Below the pieces are notes generated by a model. The model searched no databases. It worked only from the letters and a program-made list of their open reading frames with translations, and was not told where the DNA came from. Position numbers and translations under genes: made by a program. From assembly GCA_022827685.1 (NCBI GenBank), contig JAJEIH010000034.1:1-32088 (forward strand): DNA of 32,088 nt, in the 5' to 3' direction. This stretch comes from Alphaproteobacteria bacterium (GTDB lineage: Bacteria > Pseudomonadota > Alphaproteobacteria > Bin95). Below, one piece after another: positions 8,179 through 15,323 of the stretch (position 1 is the stretch's first letter; every line of letters starts with the position of its first letter).

Positions 8179-8397
8179 ATGTCTACGACAGGCATCGAGA
8201 GCTGGGCGGTCGACCTGAAAGACGTCGGCGCCATCTACCCCCTCCAGGGCCTGGAGGGACTGTTCGTGATTATCGGCGTGGTTCTGTGGCTCGGCTGGCA
8301 CGTCATGCAGATGCGCGCCGAAAAGGCCGATTACGACGATACCGTCAGCCGGCACGGGGACGACGCCTCGGTCAACGAAGCCCTTGAAGGCGACTGA
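8179..8397 (+). CDS. Small single-pass membrane protein of 72 residues, downstream of amt
   Basis: A 72-residue protein I cannot assign to a family. The N-terminal third (about residues 1-24) is soluble. One hydrophobic segment (GLFVIIGVVLWLGWHVM, about residues 28-44) would cross the membrane, and the C-terminal end is acidic (DYDDTVSRHGDDASVNEALEGD). The start is well supported by a strong AAAGGAGAAAG ribosome-binding site 5-15 bp upstream. It lies 77 bp after amt, in the same orientation and beyond a GC-rich hairpin. The position suggests a small accessory subunit or stability factor for the Amt channel; this is inference from location and topology only. Confidence 0.72.
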   Translation: MSTTGIESWAVDLKDVGAIYPLQGLEGLFVIIGVVLWLGWHVMQMRAEKADYDDTVSRHGDDASVNEALEGD

Positions 8398-8416
8398 CGC
8401 GCCAGGGGCTGACACG

Positions 8417-8438
8417 GCCGGTCCGCCGGCGGGTTTTT
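8417..8438 (+). terminator. Possible weak terminator after the small membrane protein
   Basis: GCCGG (8417-8421) and CCGGC (8426-8430) form a 5-bp stem with a TCCG loop, followed by GGG and a five-T run at 8434-8438. The stem is short, so it may be partial or coincidental, since another plus-strand gene follows. Confidence 0.35.
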
Positions 8439-8526
8439 GCCCGACCTGTGGACCGGTCGAGGCATCCGGCATGCGGTCTTCCCCGTTGCTGATGTCGCCG
8501 CCGGCAACCGAGACAGGGCGAGCACC

Positions 8527-9090
8527 GTGACCCCGGAGACCTTGCGCCGGCAATTTCTCGGCTGGCAGTGCCGGCTGCGCCAGATCGCCATGCGAGAGGA
8601 TGGCGGGCGGCCGTCCGAGGGGATGCGGCCGATGATCCTGTCGCCCGACGGCCGCGCCCTTTCGGAGGGCACGATCGTCCTGCTGGTCCGCAGCGATCCC
8701 GCGGAAAGCTCCGATTTCTTCGAGTTCCAGGTCCGGAAAAACCACGACCCCAACGAGGTCTACCAGAAAGGCCTCGCCTTCCTGCAATCGACCCATTATC
8801 ACCGGGCCAACCGGTTCTCGGACGAGATGACCGCCCTGTTCCTGCCGGAATCCCGGCTCGCGGCGATGCTGGCGGAGCTTGGGGCGTGTCGCCTGGACTT
8901 CCGGCAGTTCGGCCAGTCCTACCGGCTGCCCTGCGCCGTGCGCACGATGGCGCCGGGCGAGCCGGCCTACCGCAACACGCTATGGCACAACCGGCTGTTC
9001 AACACCCGGCTGTCGGACGATGTCCGCATCCTGGGCTTCAGGCCGGACTGGGCGGCGGCGGTCTCGCTCATCATGGTCGAGGCCGGCTGA
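8527..9090 (+). CDS. Unidentified cytoplasmic protein of 187 residues in the amt gene group
   Basis: A 187-residue soluble protein I do not recognise. It has no signal peptide, membrane segment, Cys cluster or nucleotide motif. Conserved-looking blocks are HDPNEVYQKGLAFLQSTHYH (about residues 79-98), FGQSYRLPCAVR and NTLWHNRLFNTRL. I chose the GTG at 8527 because protein-like sequence starts there; an in-frame ATG at 8437 would add 30 residues that overlap a possible terminator. It is the third plus-strand gene after amt and is convergent with the gmaS/mgs operon. Codon use matches its neighbours, so it is probably a real gene. A role in methylamine metabolism is suggested only by position; no oxygenase or reductase domain is visible. 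Confidence 0.65.
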   Translation: MTPETLRRQFLGWQCRLRQIAMREDGGRPSEGMRPMILSPDGRALSEGTIVLLVRSDPAESSDFFEFQVRKNHDPNEVYQKGLAFLQSTHYHRANRFSDEMTALFLPESRLAAMLAELGACRLDFRQFGQSYRLPCAVRTMAPGEPAYRNTLWHNRLFNTRLSDDVRILGFRPDWAAAVSLIMVEAG

Positions 9091-9134
9091 CCCGGATTTC
9101 CTGCCATTGCCGCGGCCGGCGCGGCGGTGAAACG

Positions 9135-9545
9135 TCAGAACTTCCGGTAGGCCTTGTAGAGGTCCACCATCGGGTGGTCGGGCGACATCTGGAACTTGAT
9201 CAGCATTTCCCGGGCGATCATGTCCCGGTCCTGCTGGTTGTCCGGCAATTCCATGTCCTCCGGAATCGCCACCCAGCCGTTGATGTTCCTGTCGAACACC
9301 GCAGCCTGGCCGTCGTCATAGCCCATATGGACGTCTTCCAGCCAGTTCAGGTCGTCCCAGCCCATGAACTCGATGTAGTCCCTCAGGAACGGGGTCAGCC
9401 TGTCATAGTCGGGCAGCAGGTTGACATCGTAGCGATAGCCGATGTGCTGCCCGATGGCCTGCTCGCGTTCGGAATCGATGCCGCCGCCCTTCAGGAAATG
9501 GTCGACGTCGTCGATGTTGGCGCCCTTGTATCCGGATCCGGCCAT
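9135..9545 (-). CDS. Unidentified acidic protein of 136 residues, last gene of the gmaS-mgs operon
   Basis: A 136-residue soluble, acidic protein I do not recognise. It is rich in Asp, Tyr and Trp (for example FMGWDDLNWLEDVHMGYDDG near residues 59-78) and has no cysteines or membrane segments. The ATG at 9543-9545 follows a GGAAGGGC ribosome-binding site and lies 17 bp after the mgsC stop, so it is very likely translated with the mgs operon. It could be a small accessory or assembly subunit of the N-methylglutamate synthase, but no motif supports a specific role. It ends 44 bp from the convergent unidentified gene at 8527-9090. Confidence 0.7.
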   Translation of the reverse strand: MAGSGYKGANIDDVDHFLKGGGIDSEREQAIGQHIGYRYDVNLLPDYDRLTPFLRDYIEFMGWDDLNWLEDVHMGYDDGQAAVFDRNINGWVAIPEDMELPDNQQDRDMIAREMLIKFQMSPDHPMVDLYKAYRKF

Positions 9546-9562
9546 CTTGCGAGCCCTTCCGT

Positions 9563-10939
9563 CTAGATGTGGTGGTAGTCCTTGACGCCGACCGTGTGGT
9601 CGGTGCCGGCAAGCGGAACCTGCGCAATCGCGGAAGCTTCCATCGTCAGCGCGGCCAGGTCTTCCGGCTCGAGGCTGTGGATGTCGGTCTTGCCGCAGGC
9701 GCGGGCCATCATCTGCGCTTCCATGGTCAGCGTGTGCAGGAAGTTATAGACGCGCTCCGCCGCTTCGTCGGGATTGAGCCGCCGGCGCAATTCCGGATCC
9801 TGCGTAGCGACGCCCACCGGACAACGGCCCGTGTGGCAGTGGTAGCAGGCGCCCGCTCGTACTCCCATCTCCGACGGGTAGTCGGCTTCGGGAATATCCT
9901 TGTTGCAGTTGAGCGCCATCAGTGCCGAATGGCCGATTGCGATGGCGTCCGCGCCGAGCGCGAGCGCCTTGGCCACGTCGCCGCCATTGCGAATGCCGCC
10001 CGCATAGACCAGCGAAATCTCGCCCCGCTTGCCAAGGTCGTCGATCGCCCGCCGAGCCTGGCGGATCGCGGCGATGCCGGGCACACCGGTCTCCTCGGTC
10101 GCCAGATGCGGGCCGGCCCCGGTGCCGCCTTCCATGCCGTCGATGTAAATCGAATCCGGGTCGCATTTCACCGCCATACGGACATCGTCATACACGCGCG
10201 CGGCGCCGAGCTTGAGCTGGATCGGGATCTGCCAGTCGGTCGCTTCCCTGATCTCGAGGATCTTGAGGGCCAGATCGTCGGGCCCCAGCCAGTCCGGATG
10301 GCGGGCCGGCGAACGCTGGTCGATACCGGCCGGCAGCGAGCGCATCTCGGCCACCTGGTCGGTCACTTTCTGACCCATCAGATGGCCTCCGAGTCCGACC
10401 TTGCAGCCCTGGCCGATGAAGAACTCGCACCCGTCCGCCAGCAGCAGATGGTGCGGGTTGAAGCCGTAGCGCGACTGGATGCACTGGTAGAACCATTTGG
10501 ACGAATAGCGCCGTTCGTCGGGGATCATGCCGCCTTCGCCGGAGCAGGTGGCGGTGCCGGCCATGGTGGCGCCGCGGGCAAGCGCAGTCTTGGCCTCGAA
10601 GGAGAGCGCGCCGAAGCTCATGCCGGTGATGTAGACCGGGATGTCCAGTTCCAGCGGCCGTTTCGCGCGGGGCCCAATCACCGTCCTCGTCTCGCATTTC
10701 TCACGATAGCCCTCGATCACGAAACGCGTCAGCGTCCCGGGCAGGAAGGTCAGGTCGTCCCAATGCGGAATCTTCTTGAACAGCGAGAAGCCGCGCATCC
10801 GGTAACGGCCGAGCTCCGACTTCACGTGGATGTCATTGATGACTTCAGGCGTGAAGATATGGCTCTTGCCGAGGATGTATTTTTCCTCGACTTCCAGCCT
10901 GGAAAAGCCGGTGTCGCCCGGGGTCGGATCGTCCAGCAT
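9563..10939 (-). CDS. mgsC: N-methylglutamate synthase subunit C (glutamate-synthase FMN domain, GlxD-like)
   Basis: A 458-residue protein corresponding to the FMN-binding central domain of glutamate synthase. A TIM-barrel block is visible (IYIDGMEGGTGAGP near 265-277; YAGGIRNGGDVAKALALGAD near 312-331). Cys365, Cys368 and Cys373 in GACYHCHTGRCPVGVATQ match the iron-sulfur cluster region of that family. With MgsA and MgsB it should use the methylamine group of gamma-glutamylmethylamide to make N-methylglutamate from 2-oxoglutarate, in the manner of glutamate synthase. The start at 10939 has an AGGAAGAG ribosome-binding site, 48 bp after mgsB. A GlxBCD-type glutamate synthase is the alternative; the adjacent gmaS and the mgd operon favour Mgs. 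Confidence 0.88.
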   Translation of the reverse strand: MLDDPTPGDTGFSRLEVEEKYILGKSHIFTPEVINDIHVKSELGRYRMRGFSLFKKIPHWDDLTFLPGTLTRFVIEGYREKCETRTVIGPRAKRPLELDIPVYITGMSFGALSFEAKTALARGATMAGTATCSGEGGMIPDERRYSSKWFYQCIQSRYGFNPHHLLLADGCEFFIGQGCKVGLGGHLMGQKVTDQVAEMRSLPAGIDQRSPARHPDWLGPDDLALKILEIREATDWQIPIQLKLGAARVYDDVRMAVKCDPDSIYIDGMEGGTGAGPHLATEETGVPGIAAIRQARRAIDDLGKRGEISLVYAGGIRNGGDVAKALALGADAIAIGHSALMALNCNKDIPEADYPSEMGVRAGACYHCHTGRCPVGVATQDPELRRRLNPDEAAERVYNFLHTLTMEAQMMARACGKTDIHSLEPEDLAALTMEASAIAQVPLAGTDHTVGVKDYHHI

Positions 10940-10987
10940 ATCGATCTCTTCCTGCGGTTTGACGGGGCTTCGCGAAGCCGGCCCTGC

Positions 10988-11830
10988 CTAGAGGACCAGC
11001 TTCCTCTCCGTCGGTTCGAGATTGTCGTAGCTCCAGAGCTGCTTGCCGGCGACGATCTTGGTGAAATGATCGACGCCCTTCTCCGGCAGCAGTTCGTACA
11101 TGGTCAGCTTGCGGGCCAGCCAGGCGCGGTCGAGATCGGTCAACTCCGCCGGGACCGCATCGACGCCCAGGTCCTGTATCTCGCCGCCGACATAGATGGT
11201 GCCGTCATACATCGAATCGCCGAGGTTCTTTCCGGCATTGCCGCAGACCACGATGCGCCCGCGTTGCATCATGAAGCCCGAAAACGCGCCGGTATCGCCG
11301 CCGACGATGATAGTGCCGCCCTTCTGGTCGATGCCGGTGCGCGAGCCGACCGACCCCTTGCACACGAGGTCGCCGCCGCGCAGCGCGGCGCCGAAGGTGG
11401 AACCGGCATTCTTCTCGATCACGCACACCCCGGCCATCATGTTTTCGCCGAATGACCAGCCGACGCGGCCGGAAATCCGGACATTCGGACCGTCGAGCAG
11501 GCCGCAGCCGAAATAGCCCAGGCTGCCTTCGACGATGAAATTCATCCGGTTGAGGATGCCGACGATCAGCGAATGCTTGGCGCCCGGATTCCGGAGCACA
11601 ATGCTGCCGTGGCCGGAATCCATCAGCTCGCGGATTTTCCGGTTGATTTCCGACGGCTCGAGGTCGGCGCAGTCGATTTCAGCGCGCCGGTTGAAGTCCA
11701 CATCCCGCGCGAAATGGTAGGCGAAACCGCCTTCGTTCCTGAGCGTGAACTTGGTCTTGATGTCCCGACCCGTCAGGGGCTCGGTATGCATGCCCATCTG
11801 GGCGGAGACGGAGTCGCTCACGCCTGCCAT
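10988..11830 (-). CDS. mgsB: N-methylglutamate synthase subunit B (GXGXG domain, GlxC-like)
   Basis: A 280-residue protein corresponding to the C-terminal beta-helix (GXGXG) domain of glutamate synthase. The repeated glycine-rich turns typical of that fold run from about residue 85 to 215 (for example GYFGCGLLDGPNVRISGRVG, GSVGSRTGIDQKGGTIIVGG, YVGGEIQDLG). It serves as the structural middle piece of the three-subunit synthase. The ATG at 11828-11830 overlaps the mgsA stop by 13 bp and is preceded by a GAGGAGG ribosome-binding site inside the mgsA coding sequence, which settles the start and implies coupled translation. Confidence 0.87.
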   Translation of the reverse strand: MAGVSDSVSAQMGMHTEPLTGRDIKTKFTLRNEGGFAYHFARDVDFNRRAEIDCADLEPSEINRKIRELMDSGHGSIVLRNPGAKHSLIVGILNRMNFIVEGSLGYFGCGLLDGPNVRISGRVGWSFGENMMAGVCVIEKNAGSTFGAALRGGDLVCKGSVGSRTGIDQKGGTIIVGGDTGAFSGFMMQRGRIVVCGNAGKNLGDSMYDGTIYVGGEIQDLGVDAVPAELTDLDRAWLARKLTMYELLPEKGVDHFTKIVAGKQLWSYDNLEPTERKLVL

Positions 11831-12753
11831 ACCCGGACCTCCTCGTCATAGGGGTCGGTGGTGTCGATCTCGTGCGGGATGATCGCCCTGATCGCCACTT
11901 CCTCCGACGCCAGCGCCACCATGTCGTCCGCCTCGTAGAGGACCATCGGCTTGGCGGCCATGGTGTCCTTGGCCATGCCGAGCTCGTTCCGCGTGGTAAT
12001 CAGGTATGTGAACACCCCGTCGATCTCGTGGATCGACCTCTGCAGGGAGTCTTCCAGCGTCATGCCCTTCTCGAGATTGACCGCGGTGTAAACCGCCAGA
12101 AGCTCCGAATCGCAGTCGCTGACGAAGCGCTGCCCGCTGCGCTCCAGCTGGCGGCGCATCAGCCAGTAATTGGTGATCTGGCCGTTATGGACCACCGCGA
12201 TGTCGTTATACGGATAGGCCCAGTAAGGGTGGGCCGAGCGGATATCGACATCCGATTCGGTGGCCATCCTCGTATGGCCGATGCCGTGTGTTCCCCTGAA
12301 CCCGCCGAGATCGTAAGCGCCGGACACGTCGGCCGCATCGCCCAGATCCTTGACCAGTTCGAGCGCGTTGCCGATCGACAGGATCTCCGTGCCCTCGATT
12401 TCCTCCATCTGGTCGGCAAGGTCCTTCATGTCGCCGTCATAGGCGATGCGGTAGCGGCTCGCATACTCCGTCGGTCCGTCCTGATTGAGGACGGTGACGC
12501 CGAGCTCGTCCAGCAACCCGTCAACGGCCGCCTTGCGTTCGGCGATCGCCCGGCGGATTCTCGTCCCGCGGCCCAGGTCTTCCTGCTCGGCCACCTTGAA
12601 CCGCATGATGTACTCGCTTGGCCCGGGCTCGCCGTAGATCGCGAAGCCGGTCGAATCCGGGCCGCGATGCTTGAGCGCCTGCAGCATGGCGGTCATTTCC
12701 CCGCCGATATTGCGGGCGCCGTCGCGGTAGATCAGTCCTGCAATGCCGCACAT
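11818..12753 (-). CDS. mgsA: N-methylglutamate synthase subunit A (class II glutamine amidotransferase, GlxB-like)
   Basis: A 311-residue class II (Ntn-type) amidotransferase domain like the N-terminal domain of glutamate synthase. The protein starts MCGIAGLIYRDG, so Cys2 becomes the N-terminal nucleophile after removal of Met. Other family blocks are KHRGPDSTGFAIYG (about 28-41), GHTRMATESDVDIRSAHPY and VVHNGQITNYW. It should release the amine from gamma-glutamylmethylamide for transfer to MgsC. The ATG is at 12751-12753 with a GGGAGAG ribosome-binding site, 28 bp after gmaS in the same orientation. A glutamine-using GlxB is the alternative. Confidence 0.88.
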   Translation of the reverse strand: MCGIAGLIYRDGARNIGGEMTAMLQALKHRGPDSTGFAIYGEPGPSEYIMRFKVAEQEDLGRGTRIRRAIAERKAAVDGLLDELGVTVLNQDGPTEYASRYRIAYDGDMKDLADQMEEIEGTEILSIGNALELVKDLGDAADVSGAYDLGGFRGTHGIGHTRMATESDVDIRSAHPYWAYPYNDIAVVHNGQITNYWLMRRQLERSGQRFVSDCDSELLAVYTAVNLEKGMTLEDSLQRSIHEIDGVFTYLITTRNELGMAKDTMAAKPMVLYEADDMVALASEEVAIRAIIPHEIDTTDPYDEEVRVWQA

Positions 12754-12781
12754 AGCATGTCTCTCCCTTCGAGCGCCGCGC

Positions 12782-14251
12782 CTAGGGCAGGCAGTTCAGA
12801 TAGGTTTCCATGTCCCACTCGGTCGTGGTGTGCAGGAAACGCTCCCATTCATCCCGCTTGTACTCTTCGTAAAGGCGGTACATGTCACCGGGCATGGCGG
12901 CCTGAATCACCTCGTCCTCGGCAAGCGCGTCCAGGGCGGCGCCGAGCGTCATGGGCAGCTTCTTGACCAGCTTGCCGGCCTCCATGGCCTGATAGATGTT
13001 GCGGTCTTCCGGTTCGCCCGGATCGATGTCGTTCCTGATGCCGTCATCGGCCGCCTTGAGGATCGCGCCAGCCATGAGATACGGATTCACCATCGAGTCC
13101 ACCGACCGGTATTCGAAGCGGCCCGGCGCGGATATGCGCAGACCGGTCGTGCGGTTCTGGTAGCCCCAGTCGGCGAAGACCGGCGCCCAGAAGCCGGTGT
13201 CCCACAGGCGGCGGTAGGAATTCACGGTGGAAGCGCCGATAGCTGTCAGCGCGCCCAGATGCTTGACGATGCCGCCGACCACCTGCAGCCCGACCTTGCC
13301 GGGCAGCTGCACATCGTCGGTGTCGGGCATGAAGGTGTTCTCCCCGCCCTTCAGATAGGTGAAGTTGTTCTCCATGCCGGGCAGCGGGTCGTTGCCGAGA
13401 GGATTCAACACCTCCTCGCCGCCGCGCCACAGCGAAATGTTGTGATGGCAGCCGGAAGCCGAGACGCCCATGAACGGCTTCGTCATGAAGCAGGCGATCA
13501 GGTCGAACTCGCGGGCGACCTGGGCGCAGATCTGGCGATAGGTCGTCAGCCGGTCGGCGGTGCGCAATGCATCGTCGAAGGTGAAGTTGAGTTCGAGTTG
13601 TCCGGGCGCGTCCTCGTGGTCCCCCTGGATCATGTCCAGGCCCATCGCGCGCGAATATTCGATCACCCGCATATAGACCGGACGCAGGCTCTCGAACTGG
13701 TCGATATGGTAGCAATAGGGCTTCGAGAAGCCGCCGTCCGGCTTGCCGTCCTCGCCCCGCTTCAGCCACATCATTTCGGGCTCGGTGCCGTGGCGCAGAT
13801 GCAGGCCCTCGTGATCTTCCTGGAACTGCGCGTGGATACGGCGCAGATTGCCCCGGCTGTCGGAGGTCAGAAAGGCGCCGGGATCCTCGCGCTCTTCCCG
13901 GTTGCGGAACAGGGTGCACCAGATCCGGGCGACCCGCTTGTCCCAGGCCAGCTGGCAGAAGGTTTCGGGCTCCGGGATGCCGACCAGTTCCTTTTCCTGC
14001 GGTCCGTAGCCCAGATATTCGCCATGCCTGTTCAGGAACAGGTTGACGGTCGCGCCATAGACCAGCTGGAAGCCCCGTTCAGCCACCGATTCCCAGTGGT
14101 CTGCGGGGATGCCTTTGCCGCATATCCGGCCTGTGATCGACACGAACTGGAGATACAGATACTGGATCCCCATTTCGTCGATCTTCTCGCGGACCTGCCT
14201 GACCAGATCGCCGCGTCCGTCCTGTTGCACAAAGGTTTCGATATCCATCAT
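12782..14251 (-). CDS. gmaS: Gamma-glutamylmethylamide synthetase (glutamine synthetase family)
   Basis: A 489-residue member of the glutamine synthetase family of the GlnT/GmaS type. It should join methylamine to the gamma-carboxyl of glutamate using ATP, giving gamma-glutamylmethylamide, the entry step for methylamine. Recognisable catalytic-domain blocks are the metal-ligand segment around GDHEDAPGQLELNF (about residues 212-225), ASGCHHNISLW (about 269-279) and the C-terminal block with RFEYRSVDSMVNPYLMAGAI. An ATG pair at 14246-14251 follows an AGGAGGGG ribosome-binding site. It is the first gene of gmaS-mgsABC, with phased decamer repeats 60-80 bp upstream. Ordinary type III glutamine synthetase would look similar; the operon context makes GmaS much more likely. 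Confidence 0.88.
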   Translation of the reverse strand: MMDIETFVQQDGRGDLVRQVREKIDEMGIQYLYLQFVSITGRICGKGIPADHWESVAERGFQLVYGATVNLFLNRHGEYLGYGPQEKELVGIPEPETFCQLAWDKRVARIWCTLFRNREEREDPGAFLTSDSRGNLRRIHAQFQEDHEGLHLRHGTEPEMMWLKRGEDGKPDGGFSKPYCYHIDQFESLRPVYMRVIEYSRAMGLDMIQGDHEDAPGQLELNFTFDDALRTADRLTTYRQICAQVAREFDLIACFMTKPFMGVSASGCHHNISLWRGGEEVLNPLGNDPLPGMENNFTYLKGGENTFMPDTDDVQLPGKVGLQVVGGIVKHLGALTAIGASTVNSYRRLWDTGFWAPVFADWGYQNRTTGLRISAPGRFEYRSVDSMVNPYLMAGAILKAADDGIRNDIDPGEPEDRNIYQAMEAGKLVKKLPMTLGAALDALAEDEVIQAAMPGDMYRLYEEYKRDEWERFLHTTTEWDMETYLNCLP

Positions 14252-14311
14252 TTCGCCGTCCCCTCCTGGCGCGCTCTTCCAAGGCCTACCGCATCGCCCG
14301 GGCCATTGACT

Positions 14312-14329
14312 TGACCAATACGAACCATT
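14312..14329. promoter_or_regulatory. Two phased decamer repeats upstream of gmaS
   Basis: TGACCAAT (14312-14319) and GAACCATT (14322-14329) are exactly 10 bp apart. They lie 61-78 bp before the gmaS start and match the element ahead of tmm and amt. Confidence 0.6.
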
Positions 14330-14470
14330 ACACTTGCCCTGACGAAACGGCGTCTGCTAGCATAATCGGCATTGTAAGGATCAAGGTGTCATTGGCAATT
14401 GCGAGTTGGACAACCGGTTCAGACCGACAACGCAGCCAGACTGAACGCTTCCTATCTTGTACTGCTTTGC

Positions 14471-14508
14471 GACCAATTGCAAACCAATGGTGCCAATGTC
14501 AACCAATT
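14471..14508. promoter_or_regulatory. Four phased decamer repeats upstream of the GntR-type gene
   Basis: Four copies with a CCAAT core have their first C at 14473, 14484, 14493 and 14503, giving spacings of 11, 9 and 10 bp. They lie 45-82 bp before the GntR gene start, a position that would suit autoregulation. Confidence 0.6.
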
Positions 14509-14552
14509 TAGCGCAACATCGGAGCTTTCTGTGAATTCTGGAGTGTGCAGCC

Positions 14553-15293
14553 ATGGATGACGTGCGCGGGTCCGTGCAGGATTTCCAGCCGGTTTCCGGC
14601 CCGAGCCAGGGCGAGCGCGGCCGCCATGTCGGGCAGATCACGACCCAGCTGCGCGAGGCCATCCGCAGCGGATTCTACGTGAACGGCGACCAGCTACCCG
14701 CCGAGCGCGAGCTCGCCGAGCGTTTCGACACCGCGCGCAGCACCGTCCGCAAGGTCTTGCTCAATCTGGAGACCGAGGGACTGATCGAACGGCGGGTCGG
14801 CAGCGGCACGTTTGTGCGGTGCGACGACATATCGATGAGCGCCACGCACGACATCGTCAGCAGCGTCAGCCCGCTGGAACTCATCGAAGCGCGCCTGGCG
14901 GTCGAGCCGCACATGATCCGTCTCGCGGTGCTCAACGCGACAGCCAACGAAATCAAGATGCTGGGATCGATCCTGGACGATCTCGAGCAGTGCCGGAATG
15001 ACAAGGAGGCCTTCACCCGCCACGACAGCATGTTCCACGAATGGCTCGCCAGGAGTTCCAAGAACCCCCTGTTGCTCCACCTCTACCAGCAGATCAACGC
15101 GGTTCGCGGCCATGACCAGTGGGACGCCATGAAGAACAAGATCCTGTCTCCCGAGGAAATCGACGAATACAACCGCCAGCACCGTGCAGTGTTCGAGGCA
15201 ATCCAGCGCCGGGACATGGTCTCTGCGATCAGGCACATCAACGAACACCTGGAGAAGGCCCGCCGGGACCTGATGGGCGCCGCGTCGGTATAG
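14553..15293 (+). CDS. GntR-family transcriptional regulator of the FadR/FCD type
   Basis: A 246-residue regulator. The N-terminal winged helix (about residues 25-90) holds the characteristic GntR block LPAERELAERFDTARSTVRK (48-67) followed by the wing GLIERRVGSGTFV. Residues about 105-235 form an all-helical FCD ligand-binding domain, with metal-binding-type Asp/His positions around RHDSMFHEWLARSSKN and QHRAVFEAIQRRD. The ATG at 14553 follows a GGAGTG ribosome-binding site. It diverges from gmaS and is convergent with tdm. It probably represses or tunes methylated-amine genes in response to an amino acid or acid metabolite; the ligand cannot be read from the sequence. Confidence 0.88.
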   Translation: MDDVRGSVQDFQPVSGPSQGERGRHVGQITTQLREAIRSGFYVNGDQLPAERELAERFDTARSTVRKVLLNLETEGLIERRVGSGTFVRCDDISMSATHDIVSSVSPLELIEARLAVEPHMIRLAVLNATANEIKMLGSILDDLEQCRNDKEAFTRHDSMFHEWLARSSKNPLLLHLYQQINAVRGHDQWDAMKNKILSPEEIDEYNRQHRAVFEAIQRRDMVSAIRHINEHLEKARRDLMGAASV

Positions 15294-15323
15294 AGAAACA
15301 GCGACTGCCGGCGGCGGGTCGGA

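Larger units (their letters stand above)
14252..14552. other. Divergent regulatory region between gmaS and the GntR gene
   Basis: This 301-bp, relatively AT-rich stretch separates the divergent gmaS and GntR-family genes. It holds two separate sets of phased decamer repeats, one on each side. No RNA gene and no convincing terminator is visible. Confidence 0.6.

Noticed and set aside
9091-9134. Bidirectional terminator between convergent genes
   Set aside because: A 5-bp CCGCG/CGCGG stem exists, but no T-run on either side.
9563-14251. Annotation as type III glutamine synthetase plus GlxBCD glutamate synthase
   Set aside because: Same families, but the order gmaS-mgsA-mgsB-mgsC within a methylated-amine island fits methylamine conversion better.
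14471-14508. CRISPR-like or satellite repeat
   Set aside because: Units are too short, have no spacers, and the same element recurs at promoters, so a regulatory role fits better.
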